This document shows, piece by piece, positions 48,116 to 57,409 of a DNA stretch of 64,000 bases; positions within the stretch are counted from its first letter, which is position 1; each line of letters begins with the position of its first letter. The stretch spans positions 62,001 through 126,000 of the forward strand of contig JAABST010000007.1 of assembly GCA_011390275.1 (NCBI GenBank), in the 5' to 3' direction. Both the position numbers and the translations under genes were made by a program. Origin of the DNA: Geitlerinema sp. S16. GTDB taxonomy: Bacteria > Cyanobacteriota > Cyanobacteriia > Cyanobacteriales > Geitlerinemataceae. A model generated the notes under the pieces. It searched no databases, had not been told where the DNA came from, and worked only from the letters and a program-made list of their open reading frames with translations.

Positions 48116-49744
48116 TCAATTCATTAAAGCTTCGGCTTCGGCGAGGTGCTTTTTCAAGGTTTCGATTGGTAACGGCCCTTGCAAATGTTGCCACGGCAGC
48201 ACCCGATCGCGATCAAATTCCGTGAACACATACGCTTCGAGCGGCGGCAAAGTCCCGCGCATATCCTTAAACGCCCGCTTGTAGCTCCCGAGGGTATCGC
48301 CGTAGTGCCGCACCCGTTCGAGCAAATACGACAGACGCCGATCGCCCCGCGAGAGTAGCGTTTGCATCACCGACCAGTTGTAACTCTCAGGGCGAAAATC
48401 AATGCCGTTCGATCGCAGCTCTTTTTGGAGTCGCTTCAAGCGTTTCTCCGCTTTCTTATTCACACCAAACCACTGAAACGGCGTGTGGGATTTCGGCACG
48501 AAGGTACTGCACCCGAGCGTTAATCGTAAACCGGATGCAGTCTTTTTCAGACCTTTCATCATGCCGATCGTGGCATCAATATCCTCTTCTGTTTCGCCAG
48601 GAATACCGACCATACCGTAAAGCTTGAGCGCTTTGAGGCCACCGGCTTTGGCTTCGATCGCGGCTTGGGCGATTTCGTCGGTGTCGAGTTTTTTATTGAT
48701 GATTTGGCGAAGACGATCGGAGCCGCTTTCGACGGCGATCGTGATCGATCGTGTATCGCGACGGCTGAGGACTTCGGCCAGCTTGCGGGTGACGGTGTTG
48801 GTGCGTACCGAGGCGATACTCAGCCGCACATCATCGAATTTCGGTTGGCCGATGTAGTCAAGAATGGTCTCGAATTCCGGGTGCTGCGTAATCGAGGCGC
48901 CGAGTAGACCGAGGCGCTGGGTGACCTTTAGGCCGCGATCGATCGCGGGTAGCAGGGAGCCTTCGAGGTCAGCGACGCGAAAGGGCAGGGTGAGATAGCT
49001 CGCGAGGCAAAAGCGACACATTTCCGGGCAACTGCGGACGACTTCCACCATGAAAATGTCCGGCCATGCGGCGCGTTCGGTGACGACGGAGGAGGCGAGC
49101 AGGGTGTTGCTGCGATGGGTTTGTTTGGCGACGATCGCGGGGATATCCGCATCGATCGGCGTGATGGCCGTGATCGAACCGTCGGGGGCGTCGTAGGTGA
49201 CGGCGTAGAGGCTAGGAACGTAGAGGCCGGGGACTTGGGCGAGATGGCGGAGCTGGGTGGCGCGATCGGCATGGCGGACGGTTTGATAGGCGTCGATAAA
49301 CGCGGGGAGGGAGACTTCGCCATCGCCTAGCAAAATAACGTCAAAGAAATCCGCGAAGGGTTCCGGATTCGCCGTTAGCACCGGCCCCCCGCCAAAAATG
49401 AGGGGCGCTTTGGCGGTCGAGTTGGCCGCGAGGCGCTCAGTAGCGCGTACAGCAATCCCGCGTTCTTCGAGCAGACTCAGAACATTAACGTAGTCGAGTT
49501 CCCATGACAGCGAGAACCCCAGAATTTCGAGATCCGACGGTAGCGGGTCGCTCGCATCGGTGAAGACCCGCGAAACCGCTAAATCTGATCGCGCGGCCAG
49601 CGTCGCCCACACCGTTTGGTAGCCAAGGCTGGTAATCCCAACGCTGTAGGTATTGGGAAAGGCAAAGGCTAGCTCGATCGCGTTCGCATCTGGGGCGGTC
49701 GGCTCGAATAAAAGCTGTTCGTCTTGGGTGGGAATCGCGTTCAC
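48116..49744 (-). CDS. B12-binding-domain radical SAM protein
   Basis: The N-terminal region (about 1-180) is a cobalamin-binding-like fold with FAFPNTYSVGITSLGYQ and LIFGGGPVLTANPEPFADFF. The radical SAM domain follows, with the cluster motif SCPEMCRFCLAS and the later GIPGETEEDID. The C-terminal helical part of about 120 residues is typical of large TIGR-type uncharacterised members. I chose GTG 49744, which puts a family-like LLFEP at the N-terminus; a TTG at 49855 would add 37 less convincing residues. The substrate is unknown. Confidence 0.85.
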   Translation of the reverse strand: MNAIPTQDEQLLFEPTAPDANAIELAFAFPNTYSVGITSLGYQTVWATLAARSDLAVSRVFTDASDPLPSDLEILGFSLSWELDYVNVLSLLEERGIAVRATERLAANSTAKAPLIFGGGPVLTANPEPFADFFDVILLGDGEVSLPAFIDAYQTVRHADRATQLRHLAQVPGLYVPSLYAVTYDAPDGSITAITPIDADIPAIVAKQTHRSNTLLASSVVTERAAWPDIFMVEVVRSCPEMCRFCLASYLTLPFRVADLEGSLLPAIDRGLKVTQRLGLLGASITQHPEFETILDYIGQPKFDDVRLSIASVRTNTVTRKLAEVLSRRDTRSITIAVESGSDRLRQIINKKLDTDEIAQAAIEAKAGGLKALKLYGMVGIPGETEEDIDATIGMMKGLKKTASGLRLTLGCSTFVPKSHTPFQWFGVNKKAEKRLKRLQKELRSNGIDFRPESYNWSVMQTLLSRGDRRLSYLLERVRHYGDTLGSYKRAFKDMRGTLPPLEAYVFTEFDRDRVLPWQHLQGPLPIETLKKHLAEAEALMN

Positions 49745-50285
49745 AGGGCGTCGCAAAAAGAGTAAGGCATGAACTATTAACGATAACGAGATTTGTGCGG
49801 GTTGTACTGATCCCGCGCCGTAGGATGAGAAGTCCGCGCATTGGTCTAGTGCCAATTTGCAGCGCCAGCTTGCCGACGCGAGGTGGAAATTTGTAGAGAT
49901 TCGCGGGGATTCGTGGGGATTCGTAGAGATTCACAGAGATTTACTGCGACCTAGGCTCGACGAGGCTTCCCTCAGAGACCGATCACAATGGCGACTCAAA
50001 ATGGCGACCACTGCTCCCCCAGAGATCATTCGACCGAGGGGATGCAAGACGTTAGAATATACAGACGCATCTTGGCAAATTTTTTCAACTGCACGAGTAA
50101 TACAGCAATGAATGAAGTTTGACTATCCCTGCTCCTCTCATTGTTCTCTCACGCTCTTCGCAGATAGCCGCCCAGCTTTCGCAGCTCTGATGGAATATTT
50201 ATAGATGAGACGATCGCCATCATTCTGCGATCGTCTCTTGCATTACGGTACTGCCGTCCCCGATTTACGCTCAGGAGAAGCGCTT
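49745..50285. other. Divergent intergenic region with a 10-bp repeat array
   Basis: The region between the radical SAM gene and the DUF6679-type gene holds a tandem array (49892-49941), listed separately. No further gene is convincing. It includes the possible 111-bp upstream extension of the radical SAM gene. Confidence 0.5.
49892..49941. repeat. Five imperfect tandem 10-bp units
   Basis: GTAGAGATTC, GCGGGGATTC, GTGGGGATTC, GTAGAGATTC and ACAGAGATTT follow one another without spacers. On the minus strand the units read AATCtCnnnG, like the first three units at 13938-13967. Confidence 0.88.
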
Positions 50286-50600
50286 ATGCTACACCGCAAA
50301 CTTTATCAACTGTGTTCAGAACACCGCGAGGTTTGTATTTTCCTGCGCGACCAACAACGCTGGATTGATCGTGCCACGATCCTTGATATTGAAGGTGACC
50401 TCGTCACGATCCGCTACGAATCGGATGAGGAAGACGAACTCTGCGCCTGGGAAGAAATGGTGCGGATCGAAAGCATCGGCGCTGTCAGTCAAAAAATGGC
50501 GAGTGTTCCCAAGGGCAATGTTGAACCTACGGTTTCGGAAGACTGCCCCGAAGCAGAGCGCATTCGCAATCCAAATTCTGATACCGGTGACGTTGCCTAG
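50286..50600 (+). CDS. Conserved cyanobacterial protein, DUF6679-like
   Basis: The 104-residue protein begins MLHRKLYQLCSEHREVCIFL, followed by RDQQRWIDRATILDIEGDLV and an acidic stretch YESDEEDELCAWEEMVR. The C-terminus ends in a variable tail after CPEAERI. The sequence looks like a cyanobacterial conserved family I remember as DUF6679; its function is unknown. The small beta-rich core may be an SH3- or Sm-like barrel. I chose the ATG at 50286 with AGGAGAAG upstream; the frame is open further upstream but without support. Confidence 0.8.
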   Translation: MLHRKLYQLCSEHREVCIFLRDQQRWIDRATILDIEGDLVTIRYESDEEDELCAWEEMVRIESIGAVSQKMASVPKGNVEPTVSEDCPEAERIRNPNSDTGDVA

Positions 50601-50910
50601 CGCCCGGTAGCCTCCCACTGGCAAACAACCGAATGTCCTCGCCGATCGCATCGGCCTCAGCCCATACCGTGAGCGCTATTCGTCTTCATCGAGTAGCGCT
50701 TGTTTCGTCTCTGTTGAGTTGATGAGTTGACAGGAGGTGTGTGAGTTTGTGTTAGTTCGCGCCCAAGGTGGCGTCATGAGTTGCGCGAGCTTTCGTTCAG
50801 ATCCGTTCAGATCAGCTCAAAATGTCATCTAGTCGGCTGGCGCATAATACGCTTAATCCTGAACTCGCTTAAGATTAAATAGACCGCGCCGTCGTTACAG
50901 ACGTCTTGCT
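50601..50910. other. Intergenic region
   Basis: These 310 bp hold no gene, hairpin or RNA that I can support. Confidence 0.45.
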
Positions 50911-51387
50911 ATGCTGCCATTTTTTTCCGTTTTGATCGCGCTGTGTGCTTTTACTGGGGGGTTCTTGGGGTTTAGTAGTACACGAGAAGCCCAAGAACAA
51001 GATGCGATCAACTCACGTCGGGTTGTTCAAAATGCCGATAACCTCGGTAATGGTGCAGCCCCGGCCAGCGCTCCGGCCAATGCACCCGGAACTGTGCCGA
51101 TCGCCACCTCCGCACCGACTTCGACGACACAGCCGGAGAGCAACCCAGCGGTTGTGGTTGACCCCAATCCGGCGCGTCCGGCTCCGATCAATCCCGGTGA
51201 TGATTTGATTCCGTCCTCTCAAGGTTCAGCCTCAGCGGCAGAAATTGCAGCAGCGGAAAATGCGTCGGCCACGGATGCGAACAATGCGGCTCTATCGCAG
51301 AATGCCGATAACGCCAACAATGCCAGTCCGCCGCCCGGTAACCTCAACACAGGATCGTCTACCACGAGCGTTCCGGCTCTGTGGTAG
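50911..51387 (+). CDS. Low-complexity protein with N-terminal membrane anchor
   Basis: The 158-residue protein has one hydrophobic segment at the very start (MLPFFSVLIALCAFTGGFLG), acting as signal or anchor. A long Ala/Pro/Ser/Asn/Thr-rich region without any domain follows, and the protein ends SVPALW. The composition suggests a disordered extracytoplasmic segment. I do not recognise it. Codon use is normal for the window, which supports a real gene, but homology is the real test. Confidence 0.6.
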   Translation: MLPFFSVLIALCAFTGGFLGFSSTREAQEQDAINSRRVVQNADNLGNGAAPASAPANAPGTVPIATSAPTSTTQPESNPAVVVDPNPARPAPINPGDDLIPSSQGSASAAEIAAAENASATDANNAALSQNADNANNASPPPGNLNTGSSTTSVPALW

Positions 51388-51476
51388 ATTTTTGACCCGA
51401 CGATCGTCTCAATCTTCATTCACCTTTTCCATCGCTTTAAACCCTGATTGCTGCTGCATTTCCCTGATTTTCCGCC

Positions 51477-53477
51477 GTGTCGCACCCCATAAATAACGAG
51501 ATCTCGATCATCGGCGGGGGCATTATTGGCCTTGCCCTCGCGGTGGAACTAAAGCAGCGCGGTGCGTCGGTGACGGTCATCAGCCGCGACTCGCAGCAGG
51601 CCGCTACCCAGGCCGCTGCGGGTATGTTGGCTCCCCAAGCGGAGCGCATTCCGGCGGGGGCGATGTTTGAGCTGTGTACGCGATCGCGATCGCTCTATCC
51701 CGACTGGACGAGCAAGCTCGAAGCGCTCACCGGACTCGACACGGAATATTGGCCGTGCGGTATTCTCTCGCCTCGCACCGTTGATGATGTTGCGATCGCC
51801 GATCGCGCCGATCCAGACGCAACGGCACACTGGTTCGATCGCGAGGCCATTCACCGACTTCAGCCCGGACTCGGATCATCGATCGTCGGAGGATGGTGGT
51901 TTCCGGAAGACGGCCAGGTTAATAATCGGGCGGTCTATCGTGTGCTGCAAACGGCGGCGCGGGAGTTAGCAATCGACATCCGCGAGGGCGTCAGCGTCGA
52001 AGGTATCGTGCAGCAGAATGGGCGCATCTCGGGCTTACAAACAAGCCAAGGATTTATCACCGCAGATCGCTACGTCATGGCCACTGGAGCTTGGACGCAT
52101 CAACATCTGCCGCTGCCCGTTGTCCCGCGTAAAGGCCAAATGCTGGCGGTGCGTGCGCCCGTGGTGAGCGGCACGCGATCGCTCAATCGCGTTTTATTTG
52201 GTCGTGATACCTACATCGTGCCGCGTCGTGATGGGTCAATCGTGGTCGGTGCGACGAGCGAAAACGTGGACTTTACGCCGGGGAATACGCCGGAAGGTAT
52301 CCATGCGTTACTCGATCGGGCGATCGCGCTGTATCCCGGTTTGCGAGAAGCCGCGATCGATGAATTATGGTGGGGTTTTCGACCCGCCACGCCCGACGAA
52401 AATCCCTTGCTTGGATACGGCCATTGCGACAATTTAATCTTCGCCACCGGCCACTATCGCAACGGCATCCTACTCGCCCCCATCACCGCCCAACTCATCG
52501 CCGACCTGATCACCTCCGATCGCGTCGATCCACTGCTTGCGGCCTTCGATCCGCACCGGTTTGATCAATCTAAACCAACGAATCAGATCGCCCCAATCGC
52601 TGTCAATGCACTACCGACCTCCTCACAACCTATGACCGTGTCTACTCCCGCCGTTCCGGTTGCCCCACCAACCCCGCCTCGTTCTGAGTCTGATGTGCTG
52701 ACGATCGCCGGTCGCACCTTTCGATCGCGCCTGATGACCGGCAGCGGCAAATACCGCAACTTTGACGACATGCGCCGCAGCATCGACGCCAGCGGCTGCG
52801 AAATCGTCACCGTCGCCGTGCGTCGCGTCCAAACCAGCGCCCCCGGCCACGAAGGTCTCGCCGAAGCCCTGGACTGGAACAAGCTGTGGATGTTGCCCAA
52901 TACCGCAGGCTGCCAAACCGCTGAAGACGCGATCCGCGTGGCGCGTCTCGGTCGCGAAATGGCCAAACTCCTCGGTCAGGAAGATAACAACTTCGTCAAA
53001 CTGGAAGTCATTTCCGACCCAAAGTACCTGCTCCCCGACCCGATCGGCACACTCCAAGCCGCTGAACAGCTTGTCAAAGAAGGGTTTGCCGTGCTGCCTT
53101 ATATCAATGCCGATCCGATTTTGGCCAAGCATCTAGAGAATGCGGGCTGTGCGACGGTGATGCCCCTCGGATCGCCGATCGGCTCCGGTCAGGGGATTCA
53201 AACGACGGCAAACGTACGCATCATTATCGAGAATGCGACGATTCCGGTCGTGGTTGATGCGGGGATTGGGACACCGAGCGAGGCGGCGCAGGCGATGGAA
53301 CTGGGCGCGGATGCGGTGCTGATTAATTCGGCGATCGCGATGGCGCATGATGCGCCGATGATGGCAAAGGCGATGGGGTTGGGGGTCGAAGCCGGACGGG
53401 CGGCCTATCTGGCGGGTCGAATTCCAGTGAAGGAGAACGCGATCGCCAGTTCACCAACGACCGGTCAGATCCGTTAG
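51477..53477 (+). CDS. thiO-thiG: Bifunctional glycine oxidase-thiazole synthase (ThiO-ThiG fusion)
   Basis: The first half (about residues 1-380) is a ThiO-type FAD oxidase with [20 protein letters not shown] and [16 protein letters not shown]. It makes dehydroglycine from glycine. The second half, from about residue 407 ([20 protein letters not shown]), is thiazole synthase ThiG with the Schiff-base Lys in FVKLEVI and [11 protein letters not shown]. The two join through a Thr/Pro-rich linker. Fusing the enzyme that makes dehydroglycine to the one that consumes it suits this unstable intermediate. The fusion is known in cyanobacteria. The start is GTG. No TPP riboswitch is visible upstream. 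Confidence 0.96.
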   Translation: MSHPINNEISIIGGGIIGLALAVELKQRGASVTVISRDSQQAATQAAAGMLAPQAERIPAGAMFELCTRSRSLYPDWTSKLEALTGLDTEYWPCGILSPRTVDDVAIADRADPDATAHWFDREAIHRLQPGLGSSIVGGWWFPEDGQVNNRAVYRVLQTAARELAIDIREGVSVEGIVQQNGRISGLQTSQGFITADRYVMATGAWTHQHLPLPVVPRKGQMLAVRAPVVSGTRSLNRVLFGRDTYIVPRRDGSIVVGATSENVDFTPGNTPEGIHALLDRAIALYPGLREAAIDELWWGFRPATPDENPLLGYGHCDNLIFATGHYRNGILLAPITAQLIADLITSDRVDPLLAAFDPHRFDQSKPTNQIAPIAVNALPTSSQPMTVSTPAVPVAPPTPPRSESDVLTIAGRTFRSRLMTGSGKYRNFDDMRRSIDASGCEIVTVAVRRVQTSAPGHEGLAEALDWNKLWMLPNTAGCQTAEDAIRVARLGREMAKLLGQEDNNFVKLEVISDPKYLLPDPIGTLQAAEQLVKEGFAVLPYINADPILAKHLENAGCATVMPLGSPIGSGQGIQTTANVRIIIENATIPVVVDAGIGTPSEAAQAMELGADAVLINSAIAMAHDAPMMAKAMGLGVEAGRAAYLAGRIPVKENAIASSPTTGQIR

Positions 53478-53828
53478 ACAGGTTCGACGGTTCAGTCATT
53501 CCAGGAATCACTAGCGACGGCTCTTGTTACATAACGCAACAATGAGTTCAAAGAGTGTTAGGATTTCATAACACGCTTTGAGAACTGGAACCGCTGAACT
53601 CTTTATAAAATATTAAGACTCACGAAAGGCAAGGGTCGTAAATTTACGCAAGCAAGGCTATTTTGTGATATAAATTGATGTTTTTTGTGATCTAAGTCAC
53701 GGATATTATGTGCTTTAGCAATCATTCTTAGTGCCAATTCCAATCTGTTGACCGCAGTGGCACCTTGATTTTTCGTTTCTAGTTTTCATACACAACGTTT
53801 TGCAGCACGCGATCTTCTTAGAGTACTC
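53478..53828. other. Intergenic region with an imperfect hairpin
   Basis: An imperfect inverted repeat GTTCAAAG.GTGTTA with TAACAC.CTTTGA.AAC lies at 53546-53585, downstream of thiO-thiG. It lacks a strong T tract and is at best a weak terminator. Nothing else is supported in the 351 bp. Confidence 0.5.
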
Positions 53829-54044
53829 ATGGCCTATTTACCGCCGATTCCACCTCACCCCCCTGAGCTTGAAAAGCTACTGATTGACTACATGCTAAAA
53901 GGAGATTTATCTCAGGCGCTTGAGGTCGCGATCCAATCTCAAAATTCCCAAGAAGTTCTTCGGATTTTAGAAAATGTTAAGGACTATCACGCCTGTATGA
54001 CATCTTCAGGGATGAAAGTGGCTGATTTTGCGGCTCTACAATAA
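53829..54044 (+). CDS. Small protein of unknown function
   Basis: The 71-residue protein begins MAYLPPIPPHPPELEKLLID and is then helical (DLSQALEVAIQSQNSQEVLR, ENVKDY). The Pro-rich start followed by helical pairs suggests a small interaction domain. I do not recognise it. The frame is clean and the ATG is well placed after 350 bp of intergenic DNA. Confidence 0.6.
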   Translation: MAYLPPIPPHPPELEKLLIDYMLKGDLSQALEVAIQSQNSQEVLRILENVKDYHACMTSSGMKVADFAALQ

Positions 54045-54080
54045 TCGATTCATCGATGAACCGATGGGTTGATAAATTGA

Positions 54081-55259
54081 TCACGAAAAATTTGCGATCG
54101 CGGTTAGTAGTCGATCAATTTCTTCATCCGTTGTGAAGTAATGCACGCAAGCCCGTATGCAATCCGGATCGAGGATTGTCCGCAGCATAAACCCTTGGGT
54201 TTCTAGGTGACTGACCAATGTTTGATGCTGACCGCTGATGTGGGTAAACGACACTAGCCCTGAACGCGGCGGTGAGATCGACCAACATTCAACCCCGTCT
54301 AGATCCTGTAAGCCCGACCACAGGCGCAACGCCCGATCGCAAATTGCCGCGTATCGCTCCGAGGCCGTCCCCCATTCATCATGTACGGCGATCGCCTCGC
54401 GCAGGCCGGCATAGAGCGGATAGGCCGAGGTCGCCACTTCATAGCGCTGACCATTTGGCTGCCAGTCGGTCGGATTGCCTAGCGCGTCCATCTTGATGCT
54501 GCGCCAGCCAATAAAGGTCGGCGCTAGATGGGCTCGTGCCGCTTCGCTGACGTATAACCCGCCGACGCCCGCCGCGCCGCACAGCCACTTATGGCCTGTG
54601 AAGGCGTAAAAATCGACCTCGATCGCGTCTAGGTCGAGCGGTAATGTGCCGACGGACTGCGCCGCATCGACCAGCACACGGATGGTCTGACCCGTCTCGG
54701 TGGGGAAACGGTGACAGGCGCGGTTAATTTCGTCGAGCGGTAAGACGTATCCGGTGTTCCAGAGCAGATGGCTGACGATGACGAGCCGTGTGCGCGACGT
54801 GAGCCGATCGACGATCGCCGCGACCGGATCGCCGTCGTTGAGGATGTCTAGGATCGGCGCGATCGTCACTGTCAGATCAAACCGGCGGGCAATTTCAGCC
54901 ACCGCAGCAATCACACCGGGATGTTCGCAATCGGTCATGACGATCTGATCGCCCGCCTGCCACGCCAGACCCCACAGGGCAATATTGCAGCCGACGGTCA
55001 CGTCCTCTGTGAGGCTAATGGTCGTATCGGGAACCCCGAGCAGATCGGCGATCGCGCTGCGAGTGGTGTTACAGGTGGCCGATAACGCCGCGTTGATTTT
55101 GCCGTTAAAGGGGCCGTCAATTTGGATGTGACGCTCGGTGGAGACGATCGCTTCAAACGCGCGATCGGACAGTGGCCCCTGTCCCCCGTAATTGAAGTAG
55201 GTTTTATTGGCGAGGGCGGGAAATTGGGCGCGAAAGGTCGTCAGGTTGGGCGATGGCAT
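54081..55259 (-). CDS. PLP-dependent aminotransferase class V, cystine/cysteine lyase-like
   Basis: The 392-residue enzyme has the class V fold. N-terminal YFNYGGQGPLSD, the motif VDAAQSVGTLPLDLDAIEVD and the PLP Lys in FTGHKWLCGAAGVGGLYV resemble the cyanobacterial cystine lyase C-DES (Slr2143) more than SufS/IscS. Such enzymes release persulfide for iron-sulfur assembly. The expected active-site Cys loop of cysteine desulfurases is not evident. I chose the ATG at 55259 (MPSPNLTTFRAQF); the frame is open to 55352 but that part overlaps the next gene. Confidence 0.85.
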   Translation of the reverse strand: MPSPNLTTFRAQFPALANKTYFNYGGQGPLSDRAFEAIVSTERHIQIDGPFNGKINAALSATCNTTRSAIADLLGVPDTTISLTEDVTVGCNIALWGLAWQAGDQIVMTDCEHPGVIAAVAEIARRFDLTVTIAPILDILNDGDPVAAIVDRLTSRTRLVIVSHLLWNTGYVLPLDEINRACHRFPTETGQTIRVLVDAAQSVGTLPLDLDAIEVDFYAFTGHKWLCGAAGVGGLYVSEAARAHLAPTFIGWRSIKMDALGNPTDWQPNGQRYEVATSAYPLYAGLREAIAVHDEWGTASERYAAICDRALRLWSGLQDLDGVECWSISPPRSGLVSFTHISGQHQTLVSHLETQGFMLRTILDPDCIRACVHYFTTDEEIDRLLTAIANFS

Positions 55260-55323
55260 TAGGAAACAGAGGTAGAGGCGTAGAGGGAGAGCGGCGTGAG
55301 CCGAGGAAAATGAGTCAGGCGAA

Positions 55324-55977
55324 TTAGTCGTAAAAGCGTGTGCAATAGACAATATTGCTCACCACGCCGTCACGACCGGCCATGAGATAGCCCTGCGTTG
55401 GATAGCTGATCGGCAGCCAGGTGGAGCCGTCATCGTGACCCACGGGAGTCGGGACGATCGTGATGGCCGCACCGTCGTTCAGCGTGGCGACGACTTGTGA
55501 CTCAGAGCTGGGCAAATCGTGCACGTCTATCCCGCCAACCCGCCGAAGGTTACGGGTATTCTCTTCCCGGCTACAGCGTGCGGGCGTCGCGTTTGTGGTG
55601 GTTTGCGGTTTTGTGGCCATCGATGGCGCATTCTGGCTCGTGTCGGCATCGGTCTCATTCACGTCAATTTCCGTGGTCTCAGGCTCGCACACATAATCCG
55701 CCCAAACGTAACCCCGCGCTCCCGCCGTCGCGATCGGTAACCAGTTCCCTACCGGTGGTGCGACAAGCCACACTTGGCTGTCATTGGGGATCTGGGCGAT
55801 GACGGTGGCATTTGGCTCTGGCGATCGCCGCATATTCAACGGCGAACCGCCGGTACAAATGTAGGCATCGATCGGGGGGAGAGGCTCAGAGGCCAGGGTG
55901 GGGGCGGCGATTGTGGTGGCGATCGTGGTGATTGTCTGGGCGACGATCGCAAAGAGGGCAGAGTGTTGACGTTTCAT
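55324..55977 (-). CDS. Secreted protein with two SH3b-type domains
   Basis: The 217-residue protein has an N-terminal signal peptide (MKRQHSALFAIVAQTITT, likely cleaved near TLASEP) and two bacterial SH3 domains: about 40-95 (LNMRRSPEPNATVIAQIPND) and 140-200 (DVHDLPSSESQVVATLNDGA). A Thr-rich linker separates them. Such proteins bind cell wall or surface polymers. I chose the ATG at 55977; an upstream ATG at 56001 would put a tail before the signal. A 10-bp repeat array lies 90-130 bp upstream. Confidence 0.82.
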   Translation of the reverse strand: MKRQHSALFAIVAQTITTIATTIAAPTLASEPLPPIDAYICTGGSPLNMRRSPEPNATVIAQIPNDSQVWLVAPPVGNWLPIATAGARGYVWADYVCEPETTEIDVNETDADTSQNAPSMATKPQTTTNATPARCSREENTRNLRRVGGIDVHDLPSSESQVVATLNDGAAITIVPTPVGHDDGSTWLPISYPTQGYLMAGRDGVVSNIVYCTRFYD

Positions 55978-56066
55978 GGTGTAGAAAAAGTGAGAGAACA
56001 ACGTAGATCAACTCAGACGTAAGCAAACTAAAACACGGACACTGCAAAAAATAGGTAACAGATCGA

Positions 56067-56107
56067 TCAGCACTTCTTCAGTGCCACTCAGCGCTTCTCA
56101 GTGTTTC
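56067..56107. repeat. Four imperfect 10-bp units
   Basis: TCAGCACTTC, then (after one extra T) TCAGTGCCAC, TCAGCGCTTC and TCAGTGTTTC follow one another, upstream of the SH3 protein gene. It is weaker than the arrays at 13938 and 49892 but has the same 10-bp period. Confidence 0.65.
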
Positions 56108-56358
56108 TGAAGGCGTAATCACAAGCCCCGCGTGCTTGAATTCTACACGTGGCGTCAAACTTCGTCAGGAGCCTGCAAATACTTGTGATGAAGCGCCTAA
56201 TCTATGACATTCACGATGACTCTCGCCATTTTTTGTGAAGATGCCCCCATTTTCGTAGACATGTGTTTCAGAGTATTTCAGATTTAATTAGCTTTCAGTC
56301 GAACGATAAGATGTCTTGATCCAACAGAAATCGAGGCTTATCTCTAAAATTCACCCAC
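56108..56358. other. Intergenic region between cpcG and the SH3 protein gene
   Basis: I see no gene in this stretch. The cpcG terminator bounds it on the right. Confidence 0.45.
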
Positions 56359-56386
56359 AAAAAAAGAGGCCGAACGAACCGACCTC
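56359..56386 (-). terminator. cpcG: Rho-independent terminator of cpcG
   Basis: On the minus strand GAGGTCG pairs with CGGCCTC (one T-G wobble) and is followed by T7. It starts about 65 bp after the cpcG stop codon. Confidence 0.85.
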
Positions 56387-56451
56387 CCAAGAGAAAAAAG
56401 ACCTATTAAGTAAATATTAGATAGACGAAACGATCGCCTTTCATCGCGGTC

Positions 56452-57216
56452 TTATTTGCGGTACGGAACCAAATTCAGATAGTCCAAACCGGCAACGGCA
56501 GCGCTGCCCGATCCGCTTGGTTTTGCCGAGGACAGCGATCGCGCCATATCGAGGAACGACTCGGGGCAACCCTTCATCGCTGTATCCGTTTGCGGCTTGA
56601 TGCGACGCATCCGAGTGGTATCCCAGATGATTTGCGGGAAGCCGAGTTGAGCGCGGTGGTAGCCGTCGTAACGCGGCGTCTTCAGATTGAAGGGAGTTTC
56701 ACCGAGTTCGCGTTGCGCCAGGTTGCGGCGACGTTGGAACGGGACGATATTATCGCCGAAGTTATCGAGGTATTCATCGCTGTCAAGCAGTTTGTCGATG
56801 AATCCAGCGACGCCTTCGTTGACGATGACGATCGACCAGGCGATCGACTCTTTTTGGTTATAGGTGTCGCGACCGAGAATACGCTGAACGCACATATCCA
56901 CGAAGCGATAGTTGCTGTTCGTGGCGAAGTTACGACGTAGGAACGGGTCTGAAACTGCAAGACCGCGAATGAATTCACGGACGGTGATACGACCGTCGCG
57001 GAGTTGCGATTCGAGAACGGTTTGACGATTGCATTTCAGCATTTGGTGTTCGCTGAACACTTGGCGATAGGCCGCCCAAATCACTTCGTCCATACCCGAT
57101 CCGGACAGCAGGTTTTCCGCGTCGAAAATAACCGGCTGATCATCGCCGCCTACTTCAAACCCCGCGACACGCACATTCTGCGTGACCGGGGTGTAATTCA
57201 ACAAAGGAAGTGCCAC
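56452..57216 (-). CDS. cpcG: Phycobilisome rod-core linker CpcG
   Basis: CpcG joins phycocyanin rods to the allophycocyanin core. The 254-residue protein begins MALPLLNYTPVTQNVRVAGF and has one PBS linker domain (about 25-180, with DPFLRRNFATNSNYRFVDMC and QRILGRDTYNQKE). A C-terminal part (RYDGYHRAQLGFPQIIWDTT to YLNLVPYRK) resembles core-binding CpcG1 rather than the membrane-bound CpcG2/CpcL type, because there is no terminal membrane helix. The start is GTG after GGAGAT. It is not linked to cpc rod genes in this window. A cpcS-type lyase lies upstream. Confidence 0.95.
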   Translation of the reverse strand: MALPLLNYTPVTQNVRVAGFEVGGDDQPVIFDAENLLSGSGMDEVIWAAYRQVFSEHQMLKCNRQTVLESQLRDGRITVREFIRGLAVSDPFLRRNFATNSNYRFVDMCVQRILGRDTYNQKESIAWSIVIVNEGVAGFIDKLLDSDEYLDNFGDNIVPFQRRRNLAQRELGETPFNLKTPRYDGYHRAQLGFPQIIWDTTRMRRIKPQTDTAMKGCPESFLDMARSLSSAKPSGSGSAAVAGLDYLNLVPYRK

Positions 57217-57234
57217 TTAAAATATCTCCGTTTA

Positions 57235-57264
57235 CTTATAAGCTGCGTTTATGGATTGTTGCAA
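57235..57264 (-). promoter_or_regulatory. cpcG: Sigma-70-type promoter of cpcG
   Basis: On the minus strand TTGCAA (57264-57259) and TATAAG (57240-57235) are 18 bp apart, about 20 bp upstream of the GTG start codon; the leader would be very short. Confidence 0.55.
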
Positions 57265-57409
57265 GCTAGTCACAGTCAAGAGTATGGGATCGCGCGAAAG
57301 CTCGCGTTATTTTTCTGAGTGACCGTAACGATTCTTAATGGTCTGTTCTGGTCATACTTCATGCTGGACTTCCTGCGGTACGCATGGCAAGCCATGAATT
57401 GCGATCGCT

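Noticed and set aside
51388..51476. TPP riboswitch before thiO-thiG
   Set aside because: The conserved CUGAGA and ACCnnUGAACCUGA elements are absent, and the gap is too short for a full aptamer.
52623..53132. 169-codon minus-strand frame inside the ThiG half
   Set aside because: It is the antisense of a well-supported gene and has no recognisable domain.
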